A DNA stretch of 64,000 bases from an uncultured Prolixibacteraceae bacterium (GTDB lineage Bacteria > Bacteroidota > Bacteroidia > Bacteroidales > Prolixibacteraceae): assembly GCA_937915865.1 (NCBI GenBank), contig CALGIG010000026.1, positions 5,913 to 69,912 of the forward strand, in the 5' to 3' direction. Position 1 is the stretch's first letter, and each line of letters opens with the position of its first letter. The notes beneath the pieces were generated by a model. That model made no database searches, was not told where the DNA came from, and saw only the letters and a list, made by a program, of their open reading frames with translations. A program made the translations under genes and the position numbers. Below, piece by piece: positions 27,101 to 36,089 of the stretch.

Positions 27101-28630
27101 TCGCTGTGGTTTTTCAGAGAAACAAGCCAATGGCGTATCGTTACCCATCGAACTGGTAGGTTCGTCGCCAGTTGAGGCCATCGGTCTCAGAATCATATTC
27201 ATATCTTCTTTCGAATAACCAAATACTTTTGAATAAGTCATGAATTCTTCTCCCATGGAAGAAGGGACACGCTGTTTCACTTCAATATCAGCCATTTGTA
27301 CACGGTTTTCCTTCAACCAGTTTCCGTAAGGATTGCGTGAACTTAACTGTGCTTTAACTTCCTTATCAGGAATAATAATACCCAATTTAGTGTCAACAAG
27401 TAAAATTTTACCTGGACGCAGACGGCCCTTTTCTTTCACTTCCTCTGCCGCAAATACCTGAACGCCAACTTCAGATCCCATTACAATCATATCGTTTTTT
27501 GTAATCACAAAACGGGAAGGACGCAAACCGTTGCGGTCAAGCGTTCCACCAATGTAACGACCATCAGAGAATACCATCGAAGCCGGGCCATCCCATGGCT
27601 CCATAATAGTTGAGTGGTATTCGTAAAACGATTTCAGACTATCAGGAATTGGATTTTTTTCATTAAACGATTCCGGAATCATCATACAAAGTGCATGAGG
27701 GATTGTACGTCCGGTCATGTGAATAAATTCCAAGGCATTATCAAACGAGGCAGAATCTGATTTATTTGGCTCAATTACAGGAAATAATTTATGAAGATCT
27801 TCACCGTAAACTTCTGACTTCAGCAACGATTCGCGGGCCGACATCCACATGCGGTTACCCTTTATTGTATTGATTTCGCCGTTATGAGCTATAACACGGA
27901 AAGGCTGTGCCAAATCCCATGTTGGAAATGTATTTGTACTGAAACGAGAGTGTACAAGTGCAATGGCGCTGGTGAATTTAGGATGAGTAAGGTCTTTAAA
28001 ATATTCCCTCAACTGACCTGAGGTAAGCATACCTTTATAAATAATGGTCTTGGTAGATAAGCTTGGAACATAAAACGCATTTTTGAACTGAAGTTCAGAG
28101 TTTCGAATCTCTTTTTCGGCCTGCTTACGTACCAGATACAATTTTTGTTCAAGGACATCCTGTTCAAGATCAGCTTTAACAAATACCTGACGAATATAAG
28201 GCTCAGTCAATTTTGCAATTTCGCCAGGAGCTGAGTTATCAACAGCTACGTCGCGATATTCGATAAGGGCTAAACCTTCTTTCGCTATGTACTTGGTTAA
28301 AATATCCTGACACAAAGCAGCTTCTTTTCTGTCTTGTGGCAAAAAAATTAATCCGGTTCCAAATTTTCCTGAAACAGGAATATTAACCTTCAATACTTCT
28401 TTTATGTATTGATCAGGTATCTGCATCAAAATACCGGCGCCATCTCCGGTTTTATTATCGGCACTAGTGGCACCGCGGTGTTCCATGTTTTCGAGAACTT
28501 GCAAACCTCTCTCGATAATGTCGTGCGATTTCTGCCCTTTAATATGGGCAACAAAACCAATTCCGCAATTATCGTGCTCATTGGCTGGATCGTACAACCC
28601 CTGCGCTTTTGGCAATCCTAAATTCTTCAT
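24104..28630 (-). CDS. gltB: Glutamate synthase large subunit
   Basis: 1508 residues, the usual length. After a 21-residue propeptide, Cys22 (HDNCGIGFVAH) is the N-terminal nucleophile of the glutaminase domain (~22-430). The central and FMN synthase domains follow (~470-1200), with GAMSYGSISKEAH, the PGEGGQLPG loop and the 3Fe-4S Cys set C1119, C1125, C1130 in CIMMRKCHLNTC. The C-terminal glycine-rich beta-helix (~1250-1470) is intact. It transfers ammonia from glutamine to 2-oxoglutarate. First gene of the gltB-gltD operon, with a promoter candidate at 28757-28787. Confidence 0.96.
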   Translation of the reverse strand: MKNLGLPKAQGLYDPANEHDNCGIGFVAHIKGQKSHDIIERGLQVLENMEHRGATSADNKTGDGAGILMQIPDQYIKEVLKVNIPVSGKFGTGLIFLPQDRKEAALCQDILTKYIAKEGLALIEYRDVAVDNSAPGEIAKLTEPYIRQVFVKADLEQDVLEQKLYLVRKQAEKEIRNSELQFKNAFYVPSLSTKTIIYKGMLTSGQLREYFKDLTHPKFTSAIALVHSRFSTNTFPTWDLAQPFRVIAHNGEINTIKGNRMWMSARESLLKSEVYGEDLHKLFPVIEPNKSDSASFDNALEFIHMTGRTIPHALCMMIPESFNEKNPIPDSLKSFYEYHSTIMEPWDGPASMVFSDGRYIGGTLDRNGLRPSRFVITKNDMIVMGSEVGVQVFAAEEVKEKGRLRPGKILLVDTKLGIIIPDKEVKAQLSSRNPYGNWLKENRVQMADIEVKQRVPSSMGEEFMTYSKVFGYSKEDMNMILRPMASTGDEPTSSMGNDTPLACFSEKPQRFFNYFRQVFAQVTNPPIDSIREGLVMSLTNYIGSLHTNILDESPAHAKLIKFEDPIITNTDLGKIKDYKHEQFSHVTIPMVFPVKEGIEGFKKAFDNLLKQAEKAVDDHKNFIILSDRQISEEYAPIPSLLAVAAVHHHLIQTQKRMQIGIIVETAEAREVTHFAMLLGYGASVVNPYMAFAAIDNLVKSGDINLEYTKARYNYIKAINKGLLKILSKMGISTLRSYHGCQLFEALGVSDEIIKKYFTGTASKFSGIGFDEICQESLLFHKEAYGKKRNQSYDRFESFGTYHYRKYGEHHSWNPETIGLLQWATRTNDYKVYKEFSKKVDSETTLPTFIRGCLNYKRNPIDISKVEPVENIMKRFVTGAMSYGSISKEAHEALAEALNSIGGRSNTGEGGEDAERFASNKRSSIKQVASGRFGVTNNYLVNADELQIKIAQGAKPGEGGQLPGFKINNIIAKLRNSTPGITLISPPPHHDIYSIEDLAQLIFDLKVTNPRAKVSVKLVAENGVGTIAAGVAKAYSDLITISGCEGGTGASPASSIKYAGLPVELGIAETQQTLVMNNLRGRVKLQVDGQLKTGRDVVILGCLGGEEFGFATSALITLGCIMMRKCHLNTCPAGVATQDETLRKRFIGRSEYVVNYFRFIATEVREILAEMGFTSFDDIVGRADLLEQNKEVNNWKMKKMDFSSIIYMPEEAKQYDIRNTYPNIKSVDEHMGHTLIRDANKAIKSKEKVWLAYNITNVDRTVGAMLSGEISRRYGEAGLPNNTIMVNFSGTAGQSFGAFLVKGISFRLEGDSNDYIGKGLSGGRIIVVPPVGSTFNPEENIIIGNTSFYGATSGEAYIRGVAGERFCVRNSGAKAVIEGSGDHCCEYMTGGRVVVIGPTGRNFAAGMSGGIAYVLDVNGDFEYYCNKGLVELGPVEDKADIVELQDMINKHLLYTQSTMAAKVLTNWDEYLPKFVKVIPLEYKKVMEEMKLRELEAKLQLSEDNPTRHE

Positions 28631-28989
28631 CTCTATAGTGTTGTTTTTGATTTCGTGAACAGGGGATAGATTTTAATTTTTAAGTATTAAAAACAAATCA
28701 ATCCACGAAAACGAAAATTTATAAGTAAATCTATCTTTTTTCTTTCAATCTGAAAGCAAAAATAGCGATATTTATACAAAAGTCCAATTTACAAAAAGTA
28801 CATTAATCTGTTTTTATATCTTATTTCACCTTAAAAATCGGTCAAAAAATTACAACACACAGATTATCAAATAATTAATTGTTTTGCAACTTTAGAAAAC
28901 AAAAATAAGCAGTTTTAAAAGATAACGATTAATTAACAGACAGTATCCTGTCAAAAAATCGACTTTATTTAAATATTACTTACAATTTG
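28631..28989. other. Gap between argH and gltB
   Basis: 359 bp, A+T-rich. It holds the gltB promoter candidate. Near argH no clear terminator hairpin with a T run is seen. No small gene was recognised. Confidence 0.4.
28757..28787 (-). promoter_or_regulatory. Bacteroidota-type promoter of gltBD
   Basis: On the minus strand a TTG (-33 type) is followed after 20 nt by TATTTTTG, a full match to the Bacteroidota -7 consensus TAnnTTTG. It would give a leader of about 120 nt before gltB. Both elements and spacing fit; this is the best promoter match I found in the window. Confidence 0.5.
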
Positions 28990-30330
28990 TTATTGTTTTC
29001 GTTCCAACAGATTCAAATAAGCAGCTTCAACCTGTTCAAATTCGAATCCCTCTACTACTGCTAACATTTTATCAGCAATTTCATCCAGGCACAAATTACC
29101 AATACTTCCGGCATGAGTATGATCAACCTCCCTTGTTGGTTCGTATGTTCCGGCATTGATTTGCATTCCGATTTGCTTATAGGCATCACGGAAAGGAACT
29201 CCCTGCATAACAAGCTTATTCACATCCTCGACACTATAAGCATATTTATAACGGTCGTCGGCCATGATATTAGTGTTCACTTTCATATTGTCAATTGCAA
29301 AACCAGCAATATTAATACAGTCGGCCAATTCATAAAATGCCGGAATAAAAACTTCTTTCAATATCTGCAAATCGCGAAAGTATCCACTTGGCAAATTATT
29401 GGTCATCAGACTTATCTGATAAGGAATGGCCTGAATTTTATTGCAATGTGAACGAACAAGTTCGAATACATCTGGATTTTTTTTGTGAGGCATAATGCTT
29501 GAACCAGTAGTCAATTCATCGGGAAGCGTAACAAAACCGAAATTCTGGCTCATAAATAAACATACATCATACGCAAATTTTGAGATTGTAGCCGCAATCG
29601 ACGCCAACGCAAAACTTACAGTTTTCTCTATTTTTCCACGGCCCATTTGAGCATAAATCACATTGTAATTCATCGAACGGAATCCAAGTAAGTTGGTGGT
29701 CATGTGGCGATCGAGCGGAAACGATGAACCATAACCGGCTGCCGAACCCAGCGGATTTTGATTGGTAATCTGGTAGGCAGCTTTTAACAAAACCAAATCG
29801 TCGACCAAACTCTCGGCATAAGCTCCAAACCATAAGCCAAACGACGATGGCATTGCCACTTGTAAATGCGTATAGCCAGGCATCAGGTATTCACGGTTTA
29901 CTAAAGCTTTTGTCAGTAGTTTATCGAACAATTCGCAAACTTGCATGACCAATTTCTGGATTTCAGAACGGGTAAAAAGTTTTAAATCGAGTAATACCTG
30001 GTCGTTACGAGAACGTCCACTGTGAATTTTTTTTCCGGTATCGCCCAATTTACGGGTCAACATCAATTCAACCTGCGAATGGACATCTTCAACACCATCC
30101 TCAATAACGAATTCTCCCCTTTCAATAATATCATGAATATGAATCAATTCTGCTTGAAGTACGACAAGCTCATCCGATGTAACCAAGTTAATGGATTGCA
30201 GCATTTTAGCATGGGCAATCGATCCTAAAACATCAAATTTTGCCAGATACAAGTCCATTTCCCTGTCTTTTCCCACAGTAAATTCTTCAATCAGTGAATT
30301 GACTGAAATTCCTTTGTCCCACAGTTTCAT
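28990..30330 (-). CDS. argH: Argininosuccinate lyase
   Basis: 446 residues. Cleaves argininosuccinate to arginine and fumarate, the last step of arginine synthesis; cytoplasmic tetramer. The family signature GSSIMPHKKNPD is present (~272-283), as are SGRSRNDQV near 105-113 and the YTHLQVAMP motif with the catalytic His (~155). The N terminus (MKLWDKGISVNSLIEEFTVG) and length are those of the Bacteroidota type. It has its own long upstream gap and is likely a single-gene unit, not joined to gltB, 359 bp downstream. Confidence 0.95.
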   Translation of the reverse strand: MKLWDKGISVNSLIEEFTVGKDREMDLYLAKFDVLGSIAHAKMLQSINLVTSDELVVLQAELIHIHDIIERGEFVIEDGVEDVHSQVELMLTRKLGDTGKKIHSGRSRNDQVLLDLKLFTRSEIQKLVMQVCELFDKLLTKALVNREYLMPGYTHLQVAMPSSFGLWFGAYAESLVDDLVLLKAAYQITNQNPLGSAAGYGSSFPLDRHMTTNLLGFRSMNYNVIYAQMGRGKIEKTVSFALASIAATISKFAYDVCLFMSQNFGFVTLPDELTTGSSIMPHKKNPDVFELVRSHCNKIQAIPYQISLMTNNLPSGYFRDLQILKEVFIPAFYELADCINIAGFAIDNMKVNTNIMADDRYKYAYSVEDVNKLVMQGVPFRDAYKQIGMQINAGTYEPTREVDHTHAGSIGNLCLDEIADKMLAVVEGFEFEQVEAAYLNLLERKQ

Positions 30331-30759
30331 TCGTATAATTTTTTGTTTAACACCCTATAATCAGCGTATTAACATTTTATTTTAGTCAAACAATCCAACG
30401 CATGGAATAACCATTTATACATTTTTGGTTTGTCTCGCCTTAGGTAAGATGGCTATTTCATTTTAATTTGAGTCTCAAAGATAATTCAAAATAAATAAAT
30501 ATACATTTTCGATGAATATTTATTCAAAAGGTTTCTAATTTTTAATATTGGTTTGATTTTCCTGATAAAATAAAAAAAATCATATTCTGCAACTTCCGGA
30601 TTCAATACATTTGAATTTTCCCTTCCATTTGCAGGTTATGCAGGAAATTGTATGTTTTTACAACTATTCCTCTGTAATTTTTAGGGAGGAGTGTCAAAAT
30701 ACAAATACTAAAATTTAAAAATACGTATAAAAAATTTTCAAAACCAACAAATTTACAGA
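30331..30759. other. Divergent gap between argH and the S9 peptidase gene
   Basis: 429 bp, very A+T-rich. On the minus strand a TATCTTTG -7-type box lies at 30476-30483 without a good -33 partner, possibly serving argH with a ~140-nt leader. At 30432-30455 TCTCGCCTTAGGTAAGATGG resembles the hairpin part of repeat copy C and may be a relic. No gene is seen. Confidence 0.35.
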
Positions 30760-32982
30760 ATGAACACCATTGGTAAGCTTTTCTTCCAGAATACAGTATT
30801 AAATTTTTGGAATATTTCCATACTATTGTTTTTTTTGACCTTACAAGCCTTTCCTCAAGGTAGTATAAAATGGTCAGATGATGACAATTCGTATTTTAGG
30901 ATAGTAAATGATGAAATTGTCAAATATTCGTTACCAGAAAATAATGGGAAGGTTGTAATTTCGAAACAGCAACTTACGCCTGAAGGCAATAATTCGTCAT
31001 TGCGTGTAAGTTTTTATTCATTTTCACCAGATAAGCAAAAAGTATTACTCTTTACAAACACTCAAAGGGTTTGGCGTCTTCGCACCAAAGGCGACTATTG
31101 GGTATTGGACCTTAAGACCAACTCATTGACCCGACTAGGGAAATCACTTAACCCATCGTCATTAATGTTTGCCAAATTTTCGCCCGATGGAAAATCAGTG
31201 GCTTATGTAAGCGGGAATAATATTTATGCAGAAGATTTAGCGACTGCTCAAATTAAGGCCCTGACAACCGACGGGACTGTTACTTTAATCAATGGAACTT
31301 TTGATTGGGCTTATGAAGAAGAATTCTTTTGCCGCGATGGTTTCCGCTGGAGCCCCGACAGTAAATCGATAGCTTATTGGCAACTTGATGCCAGCAAAAT
31401 CAAGAAATTTTACATGATCAATAATACCGATTCAATTTATTCTCAACTAATTTCGATTGAATATCCAAAAGTTGGAGAAACGCCCTCAGCCTGCAAAGTT
31501 GGAGTTGTGAGTATTGCTGATGCAAAAACTACCTGGATGAACCTTCCGGGCGATCCTTCGCAACATTACATTGTACGTATGGAATTTATACCGGCATCCA
31601 ATCGGTTACTTATCCAGCAACTCAACCGTAAACAAAACAACAGTAAGCTTTTTGTGGCTGAAGCATCGACAGGTGAAGCCAAGGTTATTTACGAAGAAAC
31701 CGATAAAGCCTGGATTGACTTGTTTCAGTCGGGAAATTCGTATGCCATCGATTATACCAACAACTTTAACTGGCTAAACCAGGGTAAAAACATACTTTGG
31801 ACCTCGGAAAAAGACGGATGGCGACACTTTTATCTGGTTTCGCTTGAAGGTAAACCAGAAAAGCTCATCACCAAAGGAGATTACGACATTATTGATTACG
31901 GATTTACTGATGCAAAATCTGGATACGTGTACTACACTGCTTCGCCTGACAATGCCACTCAAAAGTACCTTTTCAGAACAAAACTCAATGGCAATGGATC
32001 TACAGAACTACTAACACCCGCTATTTTAAAGGGAAACAACAATTATTCGTTTTCAGCAACCGGAAAATATGCCATACACAATTTTTCCAACCACTTTACC
32101 AAACCATCGCGTGAGTTTATTACAGTTGACAATCAGAAACCAATAAACGAAAAAGAAAGCATTGTTACCAAACTGGATTCACTCCGAGAAAAATCATCCA
32201 CCGAATTTTTCAAAATTAAGACAAAAGATGGAGTTGAAATGGATGGATGGATGGTTAAGCCAACCAATTTTGATCCGTTAAAGAAATACCCTGTTGTATT
32301 TTACGTTTACACCGAACCGGCAGGAGCCACTGTTTCTGATGGTTACGGAATTGGGCACAACAGCTTGTATTTAGGCGACATGGCTAAAGATGGTTACATT
32401 TATATGTCGCTCGATAACCGCGGAACGCCTGCTCCCAAAGGTCGTGAATGGCGAAAATCAATCTATCGAAAAATTGGTCAGGTAAACATTGAGGATCAGG
32501 CGGCAGCGGCCTCAGAAATTTTAAGGTGGAACTTCATCGACAGCTCGCGTGTAGCAGTGTGGGGCTGGAGCGGTGGAGGCTCTGCAACTTTAAACCTCAT
32601 GTTTCAGCATCCTGAAATCTACAAAACCGGTATAGCGGTTGCCGGAGTAGGAAATCAACTTACCTACGACAATATTTACCAGGAACGATACATGGGTTTG
32701 CCACAGGAAAACAGAGAAGATTTTGTAAAAGGTTCGCCGATAACATACGCCAAAAATTTGAAAGGCAACCTGTTGTATATACACGGAACCGGCGACGACA
32801 ATGTTCATTACCAGAATGCCGAAATGCTTATCAACGAACTGATTAAATACAACCGACAATTTCAGTTTATGCCTTACCCTAATCGTACTCACGGTATTTC
32901 GGAAGGAGAAGGAACCCAAAAGCATTTGTCGACACTATATACCAATTACCTGAAAACCCATTGTCCTCCGGGAGGAAGATAA
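30760..32982 (+). CDS. S9 family (dipeptidyl-peptidase IV-like) serine peptidase
   Basis: 740 residues, secreted (hydrophobic signal ~18-35). The N-terminal ~470 residues form the DPP-IV type propeller, with the double-Glu motif in WAYEEEFF that binds the substrate N terminus. The C-terminal hydrolase domain has Ser604 in GWSGGG, Asp679/680 in GTGDDNVHY and His711 in NRTHG. The usual nucleophile motif is GWSYGG, so the Tyr is replaced by Gly. It probably removes dipeptides from peptides in the periplasm. A strong hairpin terminator follows the stop. Confidence 0.92.
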   Translation: MNTIGKLFFQNTVLNFWNISILLFFLTLQAFPQGSIKWSDDDNSYFRIVNDEIVKYSLPENNGKVVISKQQLTPEGNNSSLRVSFYSFSPDKQKVLLFTNTQRVWRLRTKGDYWVLDLKTNSLTRLGKSLNPSSLMFAKFSPDGKSVAYVSGNNIYAEDLATAQIKALTTDGTVTLINGTFDWAYEEEFFCRDGFRWSPDSKSIAYWQLDASKIKKFYMINNTDSIYSQLISIEYPKVGETPSACKVGVVSIADAKTTWMNLPGDPSQHYIVRMEFIPASNRLLIQQLNRKQNNSKLFVAEASTGEAKVIYEETDKAWIDLFQSGNSYAIDYTNNFNWLNQGKNILWTSEKDGWRHFYLVSLEGKPEKLITKGDYDIIDYGFTDAKSGYVYYTASPDNATQKYLFRTKLNGNGSTELLTPAILKGNNNYSFSATGKYAIHNFSNHFTKPSREFITVDNQKPINEKESIVTKLDSLREKSSTEFFKIKTKDGVEMDGWMVKPTNFDPLKKYPVVFYVYTEPAGATVSDGYGIGHNSLYLGDMAKDGYIYMSLDNRGTPAPKGREWRKSIYRKIGQVNIEDQAAAASEILRWNFIDSSRVAVWGWSGGGSATLNLMFQHPEIYKTGIAVAGVGNQLTYDNIYQERYMGLPQENREDFVKGSPITYAKNLKGNLLYIHGTGDDNVHYQNAEMLINELIKYNRQFQFMPYPNRTHGISEGEGTQKHLSTLYTNYLKTHCPPGGR

Positions 32983-33028
32983 TAAACAAGAGAGCTGTTA
33001 CTCAAACGAATAACAGCTCTCTTGTTTA
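32983..33028. terminator. Bidirectional terminator between S9 peptidase and aldo/keto reductase genes
   Basis: A perfect 18-bp inverted repeat, TAAACAAGAGAGCTGTTA and its complement, around a 10-nt loop, with T/A-rich ends on both strands. It sits between two convergent genes, 2 bp before the minus-strand stop. Confidence 0.85.
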
Positions 33029-33030
33029 CA

Positions 33031-34506
33031 TCAAACCAGTTTTGCCGAAGCCCTGGCGCCCTCCTGATCGATGGCGGCAACTTCTACCTCGTCACCTGCT
33101 TTTAGGTGAATTTCAAATACAAATGGTTTACTTTTTAATGTTTGTGGTTTGTGTGGTAATTCTCCAACTTTCTTGCCGTTTACAAAAACCTCATAATTCT
33201 TTATTGCTACATCACCAGCAAAAGCATTGTCCCATAAAATTTTACTGCCATCTTTCCTGACGTTCCGGGGGGCAGTCAAACCCACTTTTTCCATCTGGAA
33301 ATAGTTTGATTTTGGTTTTAACGTGGCAGCCTGTCCTTCAATACGTTTTCGTTCCGTATCGGGCATTCCCAATGGCTTCATCTGTGCTGCATAAAAATTC
33401 TGAACCAATTGACATTTCATCGGATTGTCGTCGATTTGGCCAATCCCAATAATGGCAGTATGAATTCCTGGAGTTGATAACGAATATTCGACCAACGGAC
33501 GACTCGGCAATTCAGGAGATCCAATTTTTCGGAACACATCATCGGGCTGACGCGACCAACGAGGTTCTTTATGATACATAGCAGCATCGGCAAAAACCTT
33601 CATGGCAATAATTCCCATCCCTTTAGCTGAAGCGACAGGAATTACATTATGCTGCATATTGTATTTGGTTTTGTCATTGGCATTTATGGCAACAAGCATT
33701 CCTTCCAGGATGCCATATTCGTCTCGCTGAATCATATCGACCATTGCCGGCGGATTATTATGTCCTGAGAAACCAATGTGTTTGATCAACTTTTCTTTTT
33801 TCGGGTTCATCCCCGTTAGGTTAGTTCCATCTCTGTAATCACGTAAAGCAACCAAAGCTCCAAAATTACTTTTGGAATCAAGCTTGGTTTCCAATCCCTC
33901 ATACAAAACATCAACCTCTTCCATTGTATTCAGGGTATGAATCAGAATCATATCCAGATAAGCACCTTCGGGATACCAACCTTTATTATCACCAAACATT
34001 TGCGATAAGGAGCGTTTCAAATCATCAACAGCACATTTTACATCAGGCATCCCGTTCGACCAATTGTTTACATTCTTTCGTTCAGGCCAGCCTGGGCTTC
34101 CCCATCTCATGCAGGTTTTACTGGTCAGCCATATCGATTCCCTCAATTTTTTGTCGTACTTGGTTTCTCCCGGGATGAGGTTTAGAATTTTAAAAGCTTT
34201 GTTATAATTCAACTGACTTCCGGCATATAAATTAGATGTATCGAAATAATTAACACCTAATTTAAATGCTTTCAGGATAATTGGAACTGGATCAACATCT
34301 GCCGGTGTCCATTGCAATGAGGCCTGACCGCCCAAACCAAGTGTTGTAACCTGAAAATTGAAGTTGCCAAACTTACGTTTCATTGGCGCAGGAAACTGAG
34401 GAATTCCGAAACTTTCGAGCGAAAGCATCGAAATTCCGGCTGTTGCAGTTGCCGAATACTTAATAAAACTCCGACGCGATAACGAATAGTGTTTTGAAGT
34501 GTCCAT
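33031..34506 (-). CDS. Tat-exported aldo/keto reductase with C-terminal Ig-like domain
   Basis: 491 residues from the ATG at 34506; a TTG two codons upstream is unlikely. The N terminus carries a twin-arginine signal, SRRSFIK, then an A/S-rich hydrophobic stretch. Residues ~45-390 follow the aldo/keto reductase barrel (TLGLGGQ, GVNYFDTSNLYAGSQ with the Asp and Tyr positions, KHIGFSGHN, GMGIIAMKVFADA). The last ~85 residues form a fibronectin-like domain (KNYEVFVNGKKVGELP). Substrate unknown; export in folded form with cofactor is inferred from the Tat signal. Confidence 0.85.
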   Translation of the reverse strand: MDTSKHYSLSRRSFIKYSATATAGISMLSLESFGIPQFPAPMKRKFGNFNFQVTTLGLGGQASLQWTPADVDPVPIILKAFKLGVNYFDTSNLYAGSQLNYNKAFKILNLIPGETKYDKKLRESIWLTSKTCMRWGSPGWPERKNVNNWSNGMPDVKCAVDDLKRSLSQMFGDNKGWYPEGAYLDMILIHTLNTMEEVDVLYEGLETKLDSKSNFGALVALRDYRDGTNLTGMNPKKEKLIKHIGFSGHNNPPAMVDMIQRDEYGILEGMLVAINANDKTKYNMQHNVIPVASAKGMGIIAMKVFADAAMYHKEPRWSRQPDDVFRKIGSPELPSRPLVEYSLSTPGIHTAIIGIGQIDDNPMKCQLVQNFYAAQMKPLGMPDTERKRIEGQAATLKPKSNYFQMEKVGLTAPRNVRKDGSKILWDNAFAGDVAIKNYEVFVNGKKVGELPHKPQTLKSKPFVFEIHLKAGDEVEVAAIDQEGARASAKLV

Positions 34507-34687
34507 AATCAATTGTATTTAAGCTGATTAAATTTAATAAAAAAGTGGGTCGTTTTTTATAACAAAACACAACGTAAACAGTTTTTACAAGTAGCATTTT
34601 TGTCACAAACCATTAATTTGTTTTGTTTTGCAATAAGTACTAAATACGATTTTCTATTCAATAAAGGTTATTAATGGAATGATTTTA

Positions 34688-34695
34688 TAGTTTTG
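34688..34695 (+). promoter_or_regulatory. Candidate -7 promoter box of the FadL-like gene
   Basis: TAGTTTTG fits TAnnTTTG and lies 45 bp before the ATG. No good -33 TTG is found at the expected distance, so the match could be chance in A+T-rich DNA. Confidence 0.3.
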
Positions 34696-34740
34696 TTCGA
34701 CTTAAAATGTTTAATATTCTATTATTCTAAACAATCTCAA

Positions 34741-36036
34741 ATGAGGAATAAACTCGCTCTCCTAACAATCTTTGGCATTCTAATAGTAAGCTCGGTTTTT
34801 GCGCAAATGGACAACCTTTCGAACATGAGCGCTAAATGGGTTTCGTCGAACACCCGCAACGCAGCTACTGACGAAGCTGATATCGTAAACTACAATCCGG
34901 CTGGTGTAGTGCGTCTTTCCGACGGAATTCACATCAACCTGAGTAATCAAACCATGTTTCGTAAACCTGAGCATACATTTGATTTGGGCGCCGGTGAACA
35001 AACCTACGGACAAGATGGTACAGATGCTTTTTTACCCAACTTATACCTGGCATATAAAAAAACTAACTGGTCGGTAGCCAGTGGGGTTTATATCTCAGGA
35101 GGAGGCGCTACTGCAAATTATCCCCGGGGATCTATTAATACAAACCTACTTGGATACCAAATTCTGGCATATCTTAATCCCTCAACAGGAGCAGGATATA
35201 AGCTGACTGATCAGTTTTTAAAAGCTTCGTCGTATTACCTAACAGTTCCGGTGCAATTTGCCTATTCAATTTCCGACCAGCTCTCGTTTGCTGTTGGAGG
35301 AAGATATATCCGGGGCATAAACAATACTGAAGCTGGAATAACTCTTGGAAATTCGGCTGTTGGTGCGCCAAATACCTCAATAGGCGTTGACTATAAAGAA
35401 AATGCGACAGGTTTTAACGGAGTTTTTGGAGTCTTTTATCAGCCCACCAAAAAATTAGGGATAAGTCTTCATTACGAATCGAGGGCCAAATTAAATTTTG
35501 AAGCAACTGATAACAAAGGATCGTATGTAATTACCGACGATGGAACAAAAAACCGTCGCGACTTGCCGGCAGTTTTGTGTACCGGGGCATCATATCGATT
35601 AACTGATAAATTAACAGCAGCTGCTGATTTTAATTATTATTTCCAGAAAAATGCCAACTGGGGATCAATCAACTATGGGGCTACGAATATTGATGCAGCC
35701 AAAGCCGCAGGTAATTGTTACACAGCTGGTTTAGGCTTCTCTTTTCAGGCAACAAAAATGCTGGAACTGAATACTGGATGTAAATACACACGGTTTATGT
35801 ACGATAACCAGGTAGCTTATTACTCTAAAATGGGATTGTTTGAAGTGGTTAAATACAACAACCTAAATATTGGTCTTGGTGCATCATACAACCTATCAAA
35901 AAATCTGAAAATTGATTTGGGCGGCGCCAGAACATTCTGGAAAGATCAAGAAATATATTCGAATACTGCGGGAACGTTGGTAAGTGTAAAAGACAAAGGT
36001 TATGTTTTTGCCATCGGCATTGATTTAACTATTTAG
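34741..36036 (+). CDS. FadL/OmpP1-family outer-membrane transporter
   Basis: 431 residues from the ATG at 34741 (MRNKLALLTIFG), which begins a classical signal peptide ending near VFAQ; 16 upstream in-frame codons from a TTG are not signal-like. The mature protein opens with SAKWVSSNTRNAATDEADIV (20 residues) and the NPAG motif of FadL hatch regions, then many amphipathic strands to the C-terminal GIDLTI. FadL-type barrels take up hydrophobic compounds. The substrate is not evident. A hairpin terminator follows. Confidence 0.82.
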   Translation: MRNKLALLTIFGILIVSSVFAQMDNLSNMSAKWVSSNTRNAATDEADIVNYNPAGVVRLSDGIHINLSNQTMFRKPEHTFDLGAGEQTYGQDGTDAFLPNLYLAYKKTNWSVASGVYISGGGATANYPRGSINTNLLGYQILAYLNPSTGAGYKLTDQFLKASSYYLTVPVQFAYSISDQLSFAVGGRYIRGINNTEAGITLGNSAVGAPNTSIGVDYKENATGFNGVFGVFYQPTKKLGISLHYESRAKLNFEATDNKGSYVITDDGTKNRRDLPAVLCTGASYRLTDKLTAAADFNYYFQKNANWGSINYGATNIDAAKAAGNCYTAGLGFSFQATKMLELNTGCKYTRFMYDNQVAYYSKMGLFEVVKYNNLNIGLGASYNLSKNLKIDLGGARTFWKDQEIYSNTAGTLVSVKDKGYVFAIGIDLTI

Positions 36037-36044
36037 ATTTACAA

Positions 36045-36082
36045 ATATAGGTTTCACTTAAAATGCCTAAGAGAAACCTATA
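36045..36082. terminator. Terminator between FadL-like and M64 peptidase genes
   Basis: ATATAGGTTTC pairs with GAAACCTATAT across a 16-nt loop, between convergent genes; A/T-rich flanks on both sides. Confidence 0.6.
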
Positions 36083-36089
36083 TCAACCT

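Noticed and set aside
30432..30455. Fourth copy of the dispersed repeat
   Set aside because: Only about 23 bp resemble the hairpin part of copy C; the core and tail blocks are absent, so at most a relic.
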